Shown in pieces: positions 8,416 to 14,656 of a stretch of DNA of 14,656 nt. The position numbers and the translations under genes were made by a program. Numbering within the stretch: the stretch's first letter is position 1; each line of letters starts with the position of its first letter. Below the pieces are notes generated by a model, which was given only the letters and a program-made list of their open reading frames with translations, searched no databases and had not been told where the DNA came from. This DNA comes from Desulfomicrobiaceae bacterium (GTDB lineage Bacteria; Desulfobacterota; Desulfovibrionia; Desulfovibrionales; Desulfomicrobiaceae), in the NCBI GenBank assembly GCA_003530935.1, contig DPEO01000142.1, positions 1-14,656 of the forward strand, read 5' to 3'.

Positions 8416-9984
8416 ATGCTCGAGCTGCTGACCATCCGCAATCTTGCCCTCATCGAACACGCCACCCTGGAGTTCGCTCCAGGCATCAATGTCTTCACCG
8501 GCGAGTCCGGGGCGGGAAAGTCGCTGGTCCTGCGCGCCCTCGGCCTCATCCTCGGCGGCCGCGGCGGGGCGGAACTCGTACGCCCCGGGGCGGACCGCGC
8601 CGTGGTGGAGGCTTTGTTCGTGGCCGAGGACGGCAGCGAGACCATCCTGCGCCGGGAGATCACCGCCGCCGGCCGCAGCCGCTCTCAAATCAACGGGCAA
8701 CTCTCCCCACAGGCGGAGGTGGCGGCCCTGGCCCAAGACCTGATACTCATCACCGGCCAGCACGGCCAACAGCGCCTGCTCGCCCCCCAGGAGCACGTAC
8801 GCCTGGTGGACGCCTTTCTGGACGACCCGACAGTCCTCAGCCAGCAGCACGCCGCCCTGGAGGCCCTGCGCCAGGCGGAGGCCGCCCTGGCCGAGGTGGA
8901 CGGCCGCGTGGCCGACCTCCAAGAACGGCGGGACTTTTTGGAATACCAGCTGGGGGAGATCCGCAAGGTGGCCCCCCGGGCGGGCGAAGAGGAAGAACTT
9001 TTGGCCCTGCGGGAAAACGCCCGCTCCACGGCCAAGCTGCAGGACCTCTCCCGCGAAGCGCACGAGATCCTGCGCAGCGAAAGCGGGCTCTTGGCGCAAA
9101 TGGGGGCCCTGGAACGGGTGCTCCATGGTATCGATGCCGTACGCCCCCAGCTGCCCGCCATCGAAGAGAGCTTGAGCGGCCTTGCCGCGACGCGCGAGCA
9201 CCTGACGCACCTGGAGCGTACCCTGGGGCAAATGGTCCGCGACGCGGACACCGTGGATTTGGATCAGGTGGAGCGCCGCCTCTTCGAGCTCCAATCCCTC
9301 TCCCGCCGCCTGCGCCGCCCCATCGAGGAACTGGTCCGCCTGGAAGAAGAGATCAGCGCCAACCTCTCGTACCTGGATGCCGCAGACCTCGAACGTCGGC
9401 GCCTGGTCCGGGAAAAAGCGGCCGCCCAAGAAGCCGCCCGCCGCGCAACCCACGCCCTCGACGAGGCGCGCGCCCATGCGGCAGACCGCCTCACCCGCGC
9501 CTTGGTGGAAGAACTCACCTCCCTGGGCTTCCCGGAACAGGTGGCCGTGTTCGCGGAGTTTTCGCCGGTGCGCGTCGCCGACGGGGTGCAAGAACTGCGG
9601 CCGCGCTTTTTGTGGGCCCCCAACCCGGGGCTGCCGCCCCAGCCACTCGACCGTATCGCCTCCGGCGGGGAGCTTTCCCGTTTTCTCTTGGCCGTCACCG
9701 GGCTTTTGGCCGCCCACACGCTCCCCACCCTCGTGTTCGACGAGATCGATGCCGGCATCGGCGGCGCCACCCTCCTGCAGGTGGCCGCACGCATCCGCCG
9801 CCTGGCCGAGCGCCAGCAGATCCTCTTGGTCACCCATTGGCCGCAGCTGGCCCAACACGCCACCCGCCATTTTTCCATCCAGAAGATCGTGGAAAACGGC
9901 GTCACCCAAAGCATCTGCCGCCTTTTGGACGACGCCCAGCGCCGTGCGGAGCTCGCCCGCATGGCCGGAGAGGAGCCGCTATGA
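8416..9984 (+). CDS. recN: DNA repair protein RecN
   Basis: SMC-like ATPase that acts at double-strand breaks, holding DNA ends or sister chromatids for RecA-dependent repair. Its 522 aa are slightly short of the E. coli protein (about 553) but complete. The start MLELLTIRNLALIE is typical. Walker A is GESGAGKS (29-36); the Q-rich ITGQHGQQ segment after the N-terminal lobe is characteristic. A central coiled coil (roughly 150-370) is rich in Leu, Glu, Arg and Ala. The C-terminal lobe has signature SGGELSR (416-422), Walker B LVFDEIDAGIGG (D442/E443) and LLVTHWPQLAQH. It starts 9 bases after the glycosyltransferase stop, with AGGA provided by the stop region. No LexA box was noticed upstream, and the SOS control known for E. 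coli recN is not evident because the gene is internal to an operon. Confidence 0.96.
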   Translation: MLELLTIRNLALIEHATLEFAPGINVFTGESGAGKSLVLRALGLILGGRGGAELVRPGADRAVVEALFVAEDGSETILRREITAAGRSRSQINGQLSPQAEVAALAQDLILITGQHGQQRLLAPQEHVRLVDAFLDDPTVLSQQHAALEALRQAEAALAEVDGRVADLQERRDFLEYQLGEIRKVAPRAGEEEELLALRENARSTAKLQDLSREAHEILRSESGLLAQMGALERVLHGIDAVRPQLPAIEESLSGLAATREHLTHLERTLGQMVRDADTVDLDQVERRLFELQSLSRRLRRPIEELVRLEEEISANLSYLDAADLERRRLVREKAAAQEAARRATHALDEARAHAADRLTRALVEELTSLGFPEQVAVFAEFSPVRVADGVQELRPRFLWAPNPGLPPQPLDRIASGGELSRFLLAVTGLLAAHTLPTLVFDEIDAGIGGATLLQVAARIRRLAERQQILLVTHWPQLAQHATRHFSIQKIVENGVTQSICRLLDDAQRRAELARMAGEEPL

Positions 9985-10745
9985 ATACCATCCAGCTCAC
10001 GATCCAGGCCGTCACCCCTGGGCCCGACCCCAGTATCGTGGACCTCGCCCTCGCGCCGGCGCCCTGGAAACCCAAACCCGGCCAATTCGTCATGCTCCGG
10101 CCCGCGAATTTCGGCCAGGAGCTCACCTGGGGTCGGCCCTTTTCCATCTACCGCTGTGACGAGGCCGGTCTGCGGGTGGTGTTCCAGGTCATCGGTCGAG
10201 GGACCGAACGCCTGGCAGCCCTGCGGCCCGGCGACGCGGTCACCGTCTGGGGACCGCTGGGAAGGGGGTTTCAGACCAAGCCCGAGACCCCGACCCTGTT
10301 TCTGGCCGGGGGCATCGGGCTCGCCGCCTTTGGGCTCTTTGCCGAGGAGCCGTTTCGGCTCCCCCACGCCCAGCTCCTCTTTGGCCACCGCCTGCCGCTG
10401 ACTGCCTACCCCATCTACCACGAGATGGCGCAGCGCATCCCCTGCGAGGCCATGCGCCAGACCTCCAGCGCAGACATCGAGGCCTTTTCGGAAGAGCTTT
10501 CCCGCCGCATCAAGGCCCTGGGCCCCGAAGGCCTGGTGCTGTGCTGCGGCCCCACCCCCATGCTGCGGGCCGTGGCCCGGCTGTGCCTGGAGCATGGGGT
10601 GCCCGGCCAGGTGTCCCTGGAAAACCGCATGGGCTGCGGGGTCGGCGTGTGCCTGGGCTGTGTGGCGACCACGGCATCGGGCGAGCGCGTCCAAACCTGC
10701 GTGCACGGACCGGTGTTCGACGTGCGCGCCCTCACCTGGGACTAA
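9981..10745 (+). CDS. pyrK: Dihydroorotate dehydrogenase electron transfer subunit PyrK
   Basis: FAD and [2Fe-2S] subunit that passes electrons from the class 1B dihydroorotate dehydrogenase PyrD to NAD+ in de novo pyrimidine synthesis. The 254 aa match the family length. The flavin motif is GRPFSIY (51-57); the nucleotide-binding domain has LAGGIGLAAF and CCGPTPML. The cluster ligands are C219, C224, C227 and C240, spaced C-x4-C-x2-C-x12-C as in known PyrK proteins. ATG 9981 overlaps the recN stop (ATGA) behind GAGGAG. The open frame continues far upstream, but that part is only the shadow of recN. With pyrD following by 11 bases, this is the classical pyrK-pyrD pair. Confidence 0.95.
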   Translation: MNTIQLTIQAVTPGPDPSIVDLALAPAPWKPKPGQFVMLRPANFGQELTWGRPFSIYRCDEAGLRVVFQVIGRGTERLAALRPGDAVTVWGPLGRGFQTKPETPTLFLAGGIGLAAFGLFAEEPFRLPHAQLLFGHRLPLTAYPIYHEMAQRIPCEAMRQTSSADIEAFSEELSRRIKALGPEGLVLCCGPTPMLRAVARLCLEHGVPGQVSLENRMGCGVGVCLGCVATTASGERVQTCVHGPVFDVRALTWD

Positions 10746-10756
10746 CGGGAGGCCCT

Positions 10757-11674
10757 ATGGATACCACCGTCCACCTGCCAGGACTCACCCTCAAAAACCC
10801 CATCATCCCGGCTTCGGGCACCTTCGGCTACGGCCTGGAGTTCGCCCGCTACGGCGATTTGCGCCGCCTGGGAGCCATCTGCGTCAAGGGGCTCTCCCTG
10901 AAGCCCCGGGAAGGCAACCCCATGCCGCGCATCGCCGAGACCCCCTGCGGCATGCTCAACAGCATCGGCCTGCAAAACGTGGGGGTCGACGTCTTTTTGC
11001 AAAAAAAGCTCCCCTTCCTACCGCCGGAAGTGCCCATCATCGCCAATCTCTACGCCCAAAGCCCGGAGGAATTCGCCGAGCTCGCCGGCATCCTGGGGGC
11101 GAAGGAGCGCATCGCGGCCCTGGAAGTCAACGTCTCCTGCCCCAACGTACGCCTGGGCGGCGTGCAGTTCGGCCAAGACCCCGAGGCCCTGCACACCGTG
11201 ACCCGCGCCGTGGTGGCCGCGGCCCAGGGCAAGCCCGTCATCGTCAAGCTGAGCCCCAATGTGACGGACATCACGGCCATGGCCCGGGCCGCCGAGGCCG
11301 CAGGCGCCACCATGCTCTCCCTCATCAACACCCTCACCGGCATGGCCGTGGACATCCGCACCCGCGCCCCCCGTCTGGCCACCGGCACCGGCGGTCTGTC
11401 TGGCCCGGCCATCAAGCCCGTGGCCCTGCGCATGGTCCACGCCGTCTGCCGGGCGGTCAGCATCCCGGTCATCGGCATGGGCGGCATCGTGAGCGCCGAG
11501 GACGTGCTCGAGTTCATCCTGGTGGGAGCCAGCGCCGTGCAGGTGGGCACGGCATCGTTCATGCGGCCGGACCGGGTGTTTTCCTTGGTGGACGAGGTCC
11601 AGGCCCTGGCCGAAGACCTTGGAATCAGCGCATGGGAAGAATTCCGAGGCACCCTCAAGGAGACCCCCCGATGA
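10757..11674 (+). CDS. pyrD: Dihydroorotate dehydrogenase, class 1B catalytic subunit
   Basis: FMN enzyme (305 aa) that oxidises dihydroorotate to orotate in the cytoplasm, paired with PyrK for NAD+ reduction. A TIM barrel is visible: N-terminal NPIIPASGTFGYG, KGLSLKPREGNP, NSIGLQNVG, and NVSCPN (125-130), whose C128 is the class 1 catalytic base (class 2 enzymes have serine). Also present are VKLSPNV, the NTLTGMAVD substrate/FMN loop, and the phosphate-binding IGMGGI and GASAVQVGT motifs near the end. There is no N-terminal membrane anchor, as expected for class 1. ATG 10757 follows GGGAGG at good spacing. The stop overlaps the next gene by ATGA. Confidence 0.96.
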   Translation: MDTTVHLPGLTLKNPIIPASGTFGYGLEFARYGDLRRLGAICVKGLSLKPREGNPMPRIAETPCGMLNSIGLQNVGVDVFLQKKLPFLPPEVPIIANLYAQSPEEFAELAGILGAKERIAALEVNVSCPNVRLGGVQFGQDPEALHTVTRAVVAAAQGKPVIVKLSPNVTDITAMARAAEAAGATMLSLINTLTGMAVDIRTRAPRLATGTGGLSGPAIKPVALRMVHAVCRAVSIPVIGMGGIVSAEDVLEFILVGASAVQVGTASFMRPDRVFSLVDEVQALAEDLGISAWEEFRGTLKETPR

Positions 11675-11919
11675 TCCGCCGCTTTTGCGACATCTGTGGG
11701 ACGGAAATCCAGGGGCTCACGGACGGCATCTTCGAGGAGCGCTACACCCTCGCCATCGCCGATCCCGCCAACCTCGCCCGCCTCGGCGGCCAGAAAGGTG
11801 AACTGGCCCCGGCCTTGGAGATGCGCCTCACCGGGGTCCACAACACCGATATCTGCCGCCGCTGCCTGAAAGACATCCTGATGCGGGAGTTCGAGACGCA
11901 CGCCAAGGAGAAGATCTAA
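11671..11919 (+). CDS. Small four-cysteine (zinc-ribbon-like) protein downstream of pyrD
   Basis: An 82-aa protein translationally coupled to pyrD through an ATGA overlap. It begins MIRRFCDICGTEI and has two C-x2-C pairs, C6/C9 and C62/C65, which could bind one zinc ion. Between them lies a 50-residue stretch with beta-like segments (EERYTLAIAD, EMRLTGVHNTDIC). I do not recognise a named family. The arrangement resembles small zinc-binding accessory proteins, but no partner can be inferred beyond its position at the end of the recN-pyrKD operon. Codon use and GC are like the genes upstream, so it belongs to the core block, not to the region that follows. Confidence 0.75.
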   Translation: MIRRFCDICGTEIQGLTDGIFEERYTLAIADPANLARLGGQKGELAPALEMRLTGVHNTDICRRCLKDILMREFETHAKEKI

Positions 11920-12046
11920 ACAGTGACAGCGTCGCGGACGCAAGGTTTTCAACGACGAAGGGTTCGGCGTACCGAAGGGCATGCTGTTCTAGCGCTGGAG
12001 ATGCAGTTGGAATATTTTTGGAGCATGGGACGTACAAAGAGGAACT
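11920..12046. other. Junction between core operon and accessory cluster
   Basis: This 127-base spacer marks the change from GC-rich core genes to the lower-GC cluster. It contains a weak hairpin, then a 21-codon open stretch (11927-11992) reading ...KVFNDEGFGVPKGMLF and ending in TAG, without a start codon. That reads like the tail of a lost gene. The last 25 bases carry AGAGGA, the ribosome site of the next gene. No convincing sigma70 promoter was found; an AT-rich patch at 12010-12019 is the best place for one. Confidence 0.5.
11929..11950 (+). terminator. Weak hairpin with U-rich tail after the pyr operon
   Basis: GCGTC-GCG-GACGC (11929-11941) forms a 5-bp stem with a 3-base loop, followed by AAGGTTTTC. 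It is 9 bases after the last operon stop and in the right place for a terminator, but the stem is short and the T run is brief and offset. Confidence 0.3.
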
Positions 12047-12463
12047 ATGCAGGCAGATTATCTGGATGCACACGAGCGGCACTGGCAAGATGCCGAACTA
12101 CTTTTTCAAGCCCAGCGTTGGGCTAATGCCGACCACCTGTACGGCATGGCGGCCGAATGCGGGCTGAAACGGCTGATGTTGGCCTTCGGCATGCCTTTTG
12201 ACACAAACAAAAACCGACCAGCACACCAAATGGACCGGGTACATGCCGAAAGCATCTGGGTACGCTTCGAAAGTTATCGTAGCGGCCACCATCAGGGGGC
12301 CGGTTATGCGCTGACCACACCTAATCCCTTTGAAAATTGGAAAGTAGAGCAGCGTTACGCCCATCGGTCCAACTTCAATCAGCCCCTTGTCGAGGCGCAC
12401 CGATCGGGGGCGGAAACAGTCGCTCGGCTGATCCAGAAAGCGCGCTGGGAGGGGCTGGTATGA
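12047..12463 (+). CDS. HEPN-like protein, first gene of candidate conflict system
   Basis: A 138-aa, mostly helical protein. The N-terminal half (residues 5-45, with DAELLFQAQRWANADHLYG then AAECGLKRLM) has the look of SAV_6107-like HEPN proteins, a family of four-helix bundles found in toxin and defence modules. A C-terminal segment WKVEQRYAHRSNF (98-110) leads into the last helix. HEPN RNases carry an R-x4-6-H motif in the C-terminal half; here the only such spacing is R24-x5-H30, in the N-terminal half, so RNase activity is not supported. ATG 12047 follows AGAGGA. The stop overlaps the next start by ATGA, so it is coupled to the ATPase gene. It may be an adaptor, sensor or regulatory subunit. 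Family assignment is from pattern memory and is moderate. Confidence 0.65.
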   Translation: MQADYLDAHERHWQDAELLFQAQRWANADHLYGMAAECGLKRLMLAFGMPFDTNKNRPAHQMDRVHAESIWVRFESYRSGHHQGAGYALTTPNPFENWKVEQRYAHRSNFNQPLVEAHRSGAETVARLIQKARWEGLV

Positions 12464-13752
12464 CGACCTTTGACCAAATTCTGCCTGCTACTGCAGAAAT
12501 CCTCAATGAAGGCTCTCATCGTGAGACAGTTGAGCAGTTGGCGTGGCTGGTCATCAACCGTGATCTCAACGGGCGGGTGCGGTTGATCGCGCCGGAAGAG
12601 GCCGAACGCAACGAAGCAACGCGTCAGGTGCTCGTAACCCTCTATCACGCCCTTGCCGAGCGCATCGCTCCGCACGACTATCCTGTTGCCTCGGGCATCT
12701 TGTTTGAGGCGGACCGCGAAGCGGTGTGCATGGGAGCAACCCATTTTCCGCTGCCAGGCATTGACCGTATTTGGGTGATCGATCGTCTGGCCACAGAAGG
12801 CAATTGGGCCAAGATCGCCCCGGAATCCCCAGGCGCGCCGCGCGTCGTCTTCTTCTCCATCAAGGGTGGGGTGGGTCGCTCGACGGCGCTTGCGGCAACT
12901 GCCTGGAGCCTGGCGCAGCAGGGCCGCACGGTGCTCGTGATCGATATGGACCTCGAATCGCCTGGACTATCGAATGCCCTGTTGCCGCCTGATCGTCTGC
13001 TGTCCTATGGCGTCACCGACTGGTTGGTGGAGGACCTGGTCGACAACGGCGAGACGGTTTTCCCTGATCTGTACGCCGAAGCGGGTTTCAACACGCAAGC
13101 GCCACTCTATGTCGTGCCGGCGCACGGCGCAGAACCGGGCGAATACATCGCCAAACTGGGTCGGGTTTGGATGCCAAAGATCGGCCGGACAGGCACGCCC
13201 GAACCTTGGTCAGCACGCTTATGCCGCCTTTTGGACGCACTTGAAAACGCGTTACGTCCTGATGTGATCCTGATCGACTCGCGCGCGGGGATCGACGAGG
13301 TGGCCTCGGCGTGTGTCACCGACCTGGGAGCGGCAGCAGTTTTGTTGTTTGCGATTGCCGGGCGACAAACGTGGTCCGGATACCGCGTCCTGTTCGACCA
13401 TTGGCAACGTTGGGGGAGCGTTCGCGAGATTCGCGAACGGCTGCAATTGGTGGCCGGGTTGGTGCCAGACGATGGAGGACGAAACGCCTATGTGGATCAA
13501 CTCCTGGAGGATGCCTGGGAGCTCTTTTCCACCACCTACGATGAGGCCGGTCCGGACGATACCGAGGCCTGGAACTATGCGCCGGAAGATGAAACGGCGC
13601 CGCACTATCCGCTCGCCATTCATTGGAACCGCGGCTGGTTTGGGTTGTCGAGCCTCCGCCCGCGGCTTGGCAACGCCGATGATGTCCGCGCTGTGTTCGG
13701 TCCGCTGTTGGAACATATCGAACGCCTTCTCGTTCGGGAGACTCCCACATGA
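12460..13752 (+). CDS. ParA/MinD-like ATPase with variant P-loop KGGVGRS and extra N-terminal domain
   Basis: A 430-aa protein starting at ATG 12460 behind GGGAGGGG. Residues 1-130 form an unassigned domain, including VEQLAWLVINRDLNGRVRLI and IDRIWVIDRLATEGNW. From about 131 a SIMIBI-class ATPase begins: VVFFSIKGGVGRSTA, with K135 as the deviant Walker A signature lysine but R140 where the canonical P-loop lysine stands. Then come VLVIDMDLESPGL (D162/D164) and DVILIDSRAGIDE (D273). The KGGVGR form is a recognisable subfamily seen, as far as I recall, in multigene regulatory or conflict systems rather than chromosome partition. No parB or centromere-like repeats are nearby. The frame continues upstream to 12337 but that part overlaps the HEPN-like gene and is rejected. 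The stop overlaps the next gene by ATGA. Confidence 0.8.
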   Translation: MTTFDQILPATAEILNEGSHRETVEQLAWLVINRDLNGRVRLIAPEEAERNEATRQVLVTLYHALAERIAPHDYPVASGILFEADREAVCMGATHFPLPGIDRIWVIDRLATEGNWAKIAPESPGAPRVVFFSIKGGVGRSTALAATAWSLAQQGRTVLVIDMDLESPGLSNALLPPDRLLSYGVTDWLVEDLVDNGETVFPDLYAEAGFNTQAPLYVVPAHGAEPGEYIAKLGRVWMPKIGRTGTPEPWSARLCRLLDALENALRPDVILIDSRAGIDEVASACVTDLGAAAVLLFAIAGRQTWSGYRVLFDHWQRWGSVREIRERLQLVAGLVPDDGGRNAYVDQLLEDAWELFSTTYDEAGPDDTEAWNYAPEDETAPHYPLAIHWNRGWFGLSSLRPRLGNADDVRAVFGPLLEHIERLLVRETPT

Positions 13753-14656
13753 CGATATCCGTTCAAGAGATTAGATCAGCAATCAGCGCTGTGCCGTTCG
13801 AAAACGATCAGCGTGAGACTCCGCGCGCAGAGACCTTATATCTCCCTCCGGCGCATCGCAAGGCGCTCGGCAGAGAATCGGTCCTGGTCGTCGGCGCACG
13901 AGGGGTGGGCAAGTCTTTTTGGACCGCCGCCCTGCGGGATGAACAACTCCGGTCGTTGATCGGACGGCAGGCGCCTGATCTGGCGCAGACCAAGATCGCG
14001 ATTGGTTACGCAGCGACCCCAAACAATGAGGATTTTCCTGACAAAGACGTCATTGCCGACCTGCTTAAAAAGGGTTTTGAACCCTATGCGATCTGGCGTG
14101 CCGTCATTTTTTGTCATGTGGCGCGCTGGGTCGGCGAAAAGGCGATTCCTGAAACCTGGATCGAGCGCGTACGGTATGTCGTCGATAACCCTGAAGGGGT
14201 TGCCCGCGTTGCGGAAGCGGCCGACCGTCAATTTCTCGAAAACGGGCAGTATGGGCTGATCCTCTTCGATGCGCTGGATCGTGTCTCTGACAACTGGCAA
14301 AGCATGGATCAGATCGTCTCGGCGCTACTGCGTGCCTCCTTGTGGGTGCGGGGCTTCAAGCGTCTGCGCACCAAGGTTTTCGTCCGCCCCGACCAGATCG
14401 AGCGTCAGGTAACCGCATTCCCCGACGCGTCGAAGCTGCTCGCCACCCGGGTCGAGCTCACCTGGGAGCGGCACGACCTGCATGCGATGCTCTGGCAAAG
14501 ATTGATCAATGTGCCGGAGCGTCATGGGGAAGTATTGCGCACCATCGTGCGTAGCGTGCTTCCTCATGGCGCAGAATTCCATGCAGAAAATAGCGTCTGG
14601 CGATTGCCTGTCGAGTTGCAGACTGAAACGGCTTTGCGTCAGCTTTTCGAGAAAAT
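13749..14656 (+). CDS. P-loop ATPase (AAA/STAND-like, Sll1717-type resemblance), cut by right edge
   Basis: 302 codons are visible from ATG 13749, behind CGGGAG; the frame is open to the edge. Walker A is GARGVGKS (49-56). A hydrophobic strand, YGLILFDALDRVS, gives a Walker B-like D174/D177. The stretch KVFVRPDQIERQ followed by FPDASKLLATRVELTW and RHDLHAMLWQRL resembles the sensor region of Sll1717-type P-loop ATPases, where an Arg-Asp pair follows a beta strand and W/RL motifs mark the lid. These proteins often carry effector or sensor domains after the ATPase, so the missing C-terminal part is important. It is the third gene of the ATGA-linked cluster. Codon use includes AGA and TTA, scarce in the core genes, suggesting transfer. 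Confidence 0.7.
   Translation, partial: MTISVQEIRSAISAVPFENDQRETPRAETLYLPPAHRKALGRESVLVVGARGVGKSFWTAALRDEQLRSLIGRQAPDLAQTKIAIGYAATPNNEDFPDKDVIADLLKKGFEPYAIWRAVIFCHVARWVGEKAIPETWIERVRYVVDNPEGVARVAEAADRQFLENGQYGLILFDALDRVSDNWQSMDQIVSALLRASLWVRGFKRLRTKVFVRPDQIERQVTAFPDASKLLATRVELTWERHDLHAMLWQRLINVPERHGEVLRTIVRSVLPHGAEFHAENSVWRLPVELQTETALRQLFEK

Noticed and set aside
6535..9909. A 1124-codon open frame on the minus strand
   Set aside because: It lies antisense to the ABC, glycosyltransferase and recN genes, which all carry clear family motifs. Its Gly/Gln/His-rich product is typical of the antisense of GC-rich genes.
7881..9980. Upstream extension of the PyrK reading frame
   Set aside because: It overlaps the glycosyltransferase end and all of recN in another frame and is Pro/Arg-rich. 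PyrK length, motifs and a ribosome site place the start at 9981.
12460..13752. Plasmid or chromosome partition ParA
   Set aside because: No ParB gene or centromere-like repeats are present, the P-loop is the KGGVGR variant, there is an extra N-terminal domain, and the neighbours are a HEPN-like protein and another ATPase.

Overview
This window looks like the chromosome of a high-GC Gram-negative bacterium. It encodes an RND-type tripartite efflux pump, an NAD-linked class 1B dihydroorotate dehydrogenase pair (PyrK/PyrD) and a stand-alone REC-GGDEF protein. That mix would suit a Desulfovibrionales-type Desulfobacterota, but the lineage is my inference and no rRNA is present to settle it.

Layout. 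Positions 1-3693 (minus strand) hold an efflux operon: a periplasmic adaptor followed by an RND permease that runs off the left edge. A 391-base divergent intergenic region (3694-4084) follows, then a response-regulator diguanylate cyclase (4085-5029, plus). A strong hairpin (5055-5084) separates it from a tRNA-Ala(GGC) gene on the minus strand (5124-5199). From 5309 to 11919 six plus-strand genes are tightly packed, three junctions being 4-base ATGA overlaps or equivalents: a ModF-like double ABC ATPase, a CgeB-like glycosyltransferase, recN, pyrK, pyrD and a small four-cysteine protein. They look co-transcribed and link DNA repair with the flavin/iron-sulfur step of pyrimidine synthesis.

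After a 127-base junction (11920-12046) the character changes. Base composition falls (hand counts: 44/60 G+C at 7501-7560 against 32/60 at 12181-12240 and 30/60 at 13741-13800) and codon use shifts. Three ATGA-overlapping genes follow: a small HEPN-like protein, a ParA/MinD-like ATPase with the variant P-loop KGGVGRS preceded by an unassigned N-terminal domain, and a second P-loop ATPase cut by the right edge. I do not recognise this set as a named system. The architecture (HEPN-like protein, deviant SIMIBI-class ATPase, AAA/STAND-like ATPase in an accessory region) fits a candidate NTP-dependent conflict or anti-phage defence system and is the most interesting part of the window. The effector may lie in the last gene or beyond the right edge.
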